From Marinobacter sp. THAF197a (lineage in GTDB: Bacteria > Pseudomonadota > Gammaproteobacteria > Pseudomonadales > Oleiphilaceae), in contig NZ_CP045324.1 in NCBI RefSeq assembly GCF_009363275.1, forward strand, positions 1,984,001-2,048,000: a stretch of 64,000 nt of DNA, given 5' to 3'. Positions 60,949 through 64,000 of this stretch are shown piece by piece. A program made the translations under genes and the position numbers. The notes under the pieces are model-generated. The model saw only the letters and a list, made by a program, of their open reading frames with translations. It did not search any database and was not told where the DNA came from. How positions within the stretch are numbered: the first letter of the stretch is position 1; each line of letters begins with the position of its first letter.

Positions 60949-61375
60949 GTTGGTCTCCTCAAACAGCTTTTTTTAGTGGGTGTTGTTTGCCCGCAGGCCT
61001 AACTCAATTCATTCAGGGGCGACATCATACCGGTAAAAGTGCCTATAGACGACAGCCCCAAGCCCGAAACACAGGCCCTTTGTCCCGAAAGGATAACGCA
61101 TTTCAGGAATCAAACAAACGTTTGTTTGAAATTTGCGTTTACCTTTGGCATTGTACGTATACACCGAAATGTCGTGTGTTTTGAGTCGATTTTTAGTATC
61201 GTCTCATTGCCAGGCCGGGTCAACCCGGTCTATTGGCTGTGAAGGCAGTCCTGATGCGTCGAATGGGGCTATTGACCCTGTAGACAGTAGCCTGCAGTAT
61301 TACTGCGCACTATCCAGCAGGCTCCCCGTTAAGGATTGCGAGTCATTAAACCCATCGTAGAAGAACGAGGAATCT
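60949..61375. other. Divergent control region of etfD and etfBA
   Basis: This 427-base region contains no gene with a ribosome site. A 20-bp palindrome at 61110-61129 lies about centrally; a second motif, ATTGTACGTATAC, is at 61150-61162, shared with the metH region. Both promoters should be here. A GAGGAA ribosome site for etfB is at 61367. Confidence 0.7.
61110..61129. promoter_or_regulatory. PsrA/FadR-type operator palindrome
   Basis: TCAAACAAACGTTTGTTTGA is a perfect 20-base palindrome. It contains CAAAC-N4-GTTTG twice (61111-61124 and 61115-61128), the known PsrA recognition form (G/C)AAAC-N2-4-GTTT(G/C). In Pseudomonas PsrA represses etfBA and beta-oxidation genes and is released by long-chain acyl-CoA or fatty acids. 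It lies 181 bases ahead of the GTG of etfD and 247 ahead of etfB. Confidence 0.75.
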
Positions 61376-62125
61376 ATGAAGGTTCTGGTCGCTGTAAAAC
61401 GAGTTATCGACTACAACGTGAAGGTGCGCGTCAAGCCGGACAACACCGGTGTTGACCTCGCCAACGTCAAGATGGCAATGAACCCGTTCTGCGAAATCGC
61501 TGTTGAAGAAGCGGTTCGTCTGAAAGAGAAGGGCGTTGCCAGTGAAATCGTTGTTGTATCCATTGGACCGAAAGCTGCTCAGGAGCAAATCCGTACTGCT
61601 CTGGCTCTGGGTGCTGACCGTGGTATCCACATCGAGACTGACGAAGAAGTTCAGTCCCTCGAAGCGGCCAAGCTGCTGAAGGCTGTTGTTGAGAAAGAAG
61701 AGCCGAAGCTGGTTATTCTTGGCAAGCAGTCCATCGATTCCGACAACAACCAGACCGGCCAGATGCTGGCTGCTCTGACTGGCATGGGCCAGGGCACTTT
61801 CGCTTCCGAAGTGGTTGTTGATGGCGAAAAGGTTAACGTAACCCGTGAAGTAGACGGCGGTCTGATGACTGTTGCTCTGAACCTGCCTGCGGTTGTTACC
61901 ACTGACCTGCGCCTGAACGAGCCGCGTTACGCTTCTCTGCCGAACATCATGAAGGCCAAGAAGAAGCCGCTGGACGCCGTGAGCCCCGCCGATCTGGGTG
62001 TTGAAATCGCCCCGCGCCTGTCCACCCTGAAGGTCGAAGCCCCGGCAGCACGCCAGGCTGGTATCAAGGTGGCTGACGTAGCTGAGCTGGTGGACAAACT
62101 GAAGAACGAAGCGAAGGTGATCTAA
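61376..62125 (+). CDS. etfB: Electron transfer flavoprotein beta subunit
   Basis: This 249-residue EtfB has the start MKVLVAVKRVIDYNVKVRVKPDN, CEIAVEEAVRLKEKGVASEIVVVSIGP and LGKQSIDSDNNQTGQMLAALTGM, all conserved, for AMP/ETF binding. GAGGAATCT precedes the ATG. The stop abuts the ATG of etfA with no gap. It takes electrons from several flavin dehydrogenases and passes them to EtfD. Confidence 0.97.
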   Translation: MKVLVAVKRVIDYNVKVRVKPDNTGVDLANVKMAMNPFCEIAVEEAVRLKEKGVASEIVVVSIGPKAAQEQIRTALALGADRGIHIETDEEVQSLEAAKLLKAVVEKEEPKLVILGKQSIDSDNNQTGQMLAALTGMGQGTFASEVVVDGEKVNVTREVDGGLMTVALNLPAVVTTDLRLNEPRYASLPNIMKAKKKPLDAVSPADLGVEIAPRLSTLKVEAPAARQAGIKVADVAELVDKLKNEAKVI

Positions 62126-63067
62126 ATGAGCATCCTGGTAATTGCTGAACACGACAACAGCAGCCTCAAGCAGGCTACCCTGAATGTTGTAGCGGCTGCC
62201 AAGGCCATCGGTGGTGACATCGACGTGCTGGTTGCCGGTGAGAACGTAGGCGCCGTCGCTGAAGCCGCTGCCAAGGCAGAAGGCGTGAACAAGGTACTGG
62301 TTGCCGACAACGCTGCCTACGGTCATTTCCTGGCCGAAAACCTGGGCGAGCTGGTTGCCGAAGTAGGTAAAGGCTACAGCCACATCCTGGCTGCTGCCGG
62401 TACTACCGGTAAAGACTTCATGCCGCGCGTTGCTGCGCTGCTGGACGTGGCCCAGGTGTCTGACATCGTGCGCGTTGAATCCGAGGACACCTTTGTTCGT
62501 CCGATCTACGCGGGTAACGCCATCGCCACCGTTAAGGCGAGCGACGCCATCAAGGTTATCACGGTACGCCCGACCGGTTTCGACCCGGTAGCTGCCGAAG
62601 GTGGTTCCGCCTCCGTTGAGCAGCTGGACGTTGTAAAAGACGCAGGCCTGTCTTCCTTCGTTGGTGAAGAGAAAGCCCAGTCTGACCGTCCGGATCTGGC
62701 TTCTGCCGGTATCGTTATCTCCGGTGGCCGCGGCATGCAGAACGGCGACAACTTCAAGATGCTGGAGCAGGTTGCTGACCTGATGGGCGCTGCCGTTGGT
62801 GCATCCCGCGCCGCGGTTGACGCAGGTTTCGTACCCAACGACATGCAGGTTGGCCAGACCGGCAAGATCGTTGCGCCGCAGCTGTACATCGCAGTCGGCA
62901 TCTCCGGTGCCATCCAGCACCTGGCCGGTATGTCTGATTCCAAGGTGATCGTTGCGATCAACAAGGATGAAGAAGCGCCGATCTTCCAGGTTGCTGATTA
63001 CGGCCTGGTTGCGGATCTGTTTGAAGCCGTACCGCAGTTGGAAGAAGAACTGAAGAAAGTCCTGTAA
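62126..63067 (+). CDS. etfA: Electron transfer flavoprotein alpha subunit
   Basis: This 313-residue EtfA has the N-terminal ILVIAEHDNSSLKQATLNVVAAAKAIGGDIDVLVAG and the FAD-binding C-terminal part with VISGGRGMQNGDNFKMLEQVADLMGAAVGASRAAVDAGFVPNDMQVGQTGKIVAPQLYIAVGISGAIQHLAGM. It forms the ETF heterodimer with EtfB. A bidirectional terminator begins 19 bases after its stop. Confidence 0.97.
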   Translation: MSILVIAEHDNSSLKQATLNVVAAAKAIGGDIDVLVAGENVGAVAEAAAKAEGVNKVLVADNAAYGHFLAENLGELVAEVGKGYSHILAAAGTTGKDFMPRVAALLDVAQVSDIVRVESEDTFVRPIYAGNAIATVKASDAIKVITVRPTGFDPVAAEGGSASVEQLDVVKDAGLSSFVGEEKAQSDRPDLASAGIVISGGRGMQNGDNFKMLEQVADLMGAAVGASRAAVDAGFVPNDMQVGQTGKIVAPQLYIAVGISGAIQHLAGMSDSKVIVAINKDEEAPIFQVADYGLVADLFEAVPQLEEELKKVL

Positions 63068-63085
63068 CTTTCTGATAGTTTGATT

Positions 63086-63113
63086 AAAAAAGGCGCCTCA
63101 GGGCGCCTTTTTT
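63086..63113. terminator. Bidirectional terminator after etfA
   Basis: The stem AAAAAAGGCGCC-TCAG-GGCGCCTTTTTT is perfect. The minus-strand gene at 63098 ends inside the hairpin, so the same element may serve both convergent transcripts. Confidence 0.93.
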
Positions 63114-63553
63114 GGTTTCGAAGCAATGCGCTTTTCCGCTTTGCTGATAATCAGCGTGTCTGCCAGGATGTGCAGGGCACGATTGGTGGTTCTCACCGCC
63201 TGATAAACCTGCTCACTTTTCTGGTGATGAGTTTGCCGGGCCTTACGGGTGCTGTCTTTGAACTCTTCATCCTTAGAGAACATGTCGATCAGACCGAAGG
63301 TGGTGTTGGCTATCGCCTTATGCACCTTCTCAACCGCAGAAGCGCCGCCTGAGACGGTATCTTCGAGAAGTCGGGCCCGGTTGCGCACTTCCGCCAGGTC
63401 CATCCTGCTCTTCTGGATGGCGCTACGGGCCGCAATTCGATGGGCATTGAGAATCAGTAACCGTTTTCGGGTTTGGTTCGACAGACGGAACCCTGAAAAA
63501 AGAAGCGTTGCAGTGCCGGCGAGGCAAATGATGATCAGAACCTGAGAGACCAT
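63098..63553 (-). CDS. Membrane-anchored coiled-coil protein, unknown
   Basis: This 151-residue protein has one N-terminal hydrophobic segment (MVSQVLIIICLAGTATLLFSGF) and then helices with heptad-like pattern (RDLAEVRNRARLLEDTVSGGASAVEKVHKAIANTTFGLIDMFSKDEEF). GAGGAGCACGGCT precedes the ATG. No family is recognised. It lies after another small membrane protein on the same strand and may share its transcript. Confidence 0.75.
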   Translation of the reverse strand: MVSQVLIIICLAGTATLLFSGFRLSNQTRKRLLILNAHRIAARSAIQKSRMDLAEVRNRARLLEDTVSGGASAVEKVHKAIANTTFGLIDMFSKDEEFKDSTRKARQTHHQKSEQVYQAVRTTNRALHILADTLIISKAEKRIASKPKKAP

Positions 63554-63564
63554 AGCCGTGCTCC

Positions 63565-63918
63565 TCAGCGATACTCAATGTGCATTTCAACGTCAATATC
63601 CCGCTCAAACAGCTCGCTTTCCAGTTCTTTCATGACTTCCTGATAGACCATTTTTCGGGTCATAACCGGCAGTTTGTCTGCCAGAGCCCGGCCGGTTCGG
63701 GATTCGCGCTTTGCCAGGGCAATCGGATCCAGCACCCTCAACGTAAGCACCAGTTCCGGTTCGCGATGGATATCACTGATATCCTCGTTTTCCAGCATGT
63801 TATTGATCATTTTGCGCTGTTCAAGCAGTTGCCAAAGCAGTAAACCGCTGATGGCCAGCAATATCAGGCTTGTGATGGTCAAAAAGATGATCAAGGGATG
63901 CCTCCACACTTGTGTCAT
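63565..63918 (-). CDS. Small membrane protein with periplasmic/cytoplasmic tail, unknown
   Basis: This 117-residue protein has a hydrophobic segment (IIFLTITSLILLAISGLLLWQLL, about residues 10-32) followed by a charged region with a mixed alpha/beta pattern (DISDIHREPELVLTLRVLDPIALAKRESRTGRALADKLPVMTRKMVYQEVMKELESELF). ATG at 63918 is used; the SD is weak. I recognise no family. It stops 11 bases before the next gene. The last 82 bases of the window show no gene. Confidence 0.65.
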   Translation of the reverse strand: MTQVWRHPLIIFLTITSLILLAISGLLLWQLLEQRKMINNMLENEDISDIHREPELVLTLRVLDPIALAKRESRTGRALADKLPVMTRKMVYQEVMKELESELFERDIDVEMHIEYR

Positions 63919-64000
63919 TATGCGCCACAGTGTGCAACAAGCTGTATGACAAACGATTGGCCGGCCGGACGCCTGTCATGGTGTATCCGGGAAAGTCGTG

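Noticed and set aside
59386..61002. 538-codon open frame on the plus strand
   Set aside because: It is wholly antisense to etfD, lacks domain sense and a ribosome site; GC-rich codon use leaves opposing frames open.
61346..62920. 524-codon open frame on the minus strand
   Set aside because: It is antisense to etfB and etfA, whose identities are certain; amino acid content is artificial.

Overview
The window looks like the chromosome of a marine gammaproteobacterium of the Marinobacter type. It has a fairly GC-rich coding style. Gene order follows Pseudomonas (fabI, yejFEBA, mltD, gloB, methyltransferase, rnhA, dnaQ, and a FimL-type protein nearby), and it carries polyhydroxyalkanoate-type phasin and PhaD-like genes and an etfBA/etfD block. 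The genus is inferred from protein style and gene order, not from a database search. No rRNA, CRISPR array or replication origin was seen.

Layout. 1-13.3 kb: end of a DUF1631 protein, a PilZ protein, then on the minus strand mltD-yejA-yejB-yejE-yejF-fabI (peptide/oligopeptide uptake, murein turnover, fatty acid synthesis), then gloB and the plus-strand methyltransferase-rnhA-dnaQ genes. 13.5-28.3 kb: FimL-like protein, SCP2 protein, SohB (TTG start), sulfite reductase pair (cysI plus DUF934), a 34-codon membrane micro-gene, metH with DUF2970, nfuA, DUF445 protein, tusDCBE sulfur relay, and a Bax-inhibitor-type membrane protein.

28.5-33.7 kb: a tRNA-Ser(TGA) gene followed by an AT-richer island bounded by a 21-bp direct repeat of the tRNA 3' end. 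It holds an unrecognised Cys/His-cluster protein, an overlapping C5-methyltransferase/putative endonuclease pair, an IS5-type element and gene debris. No integrase is present. Just beyond it, 33.9-37.0 kb holds a 750-residue putative interbacterial toxin with a candidate immunity gene and a third reading frame that runs into pxpC.

37-44 kb (mostly minus strand): YeeE/YedE-type sulfur permease halves, a Blh-like phosphatase/sulfurtransferase, hemH and pxpABC (5-oxoprolinase); then a plus-strand phasin, a PhaD-like regulator and xthA. 44-51 kb: an eight-gene, tightly overlapping minus-strand operon for membrane lipid modification (desaturase, NTF2-like, SDR, FAD oxidoreductase, DUF1365, Cfa-like methyltransferase, DUF2878, secreted protein), with a renalase-like flavoprotein diverging from its first gene. 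52-59 kb: HD phosphohydrolase, an HsbR/HsbA-like phosphatase and anti-sigma-antagonist pair, gpsA, sixA, radical SAM, DUF1285, FKBP isomerase. 59-64 kb: etfD diverging from etfBA around a 20-bp palindrome that fits a PsrA/FadR-like fatty acid operator, then two small membrane-anchored proteins.

The most novel-looking material is the toxin/immunity locus, the unknown Cys/His protein beside the restriction-modification pair, the lipid-modification operon, and a minus-strand leader terminator upstream of the sulfur permease genes.
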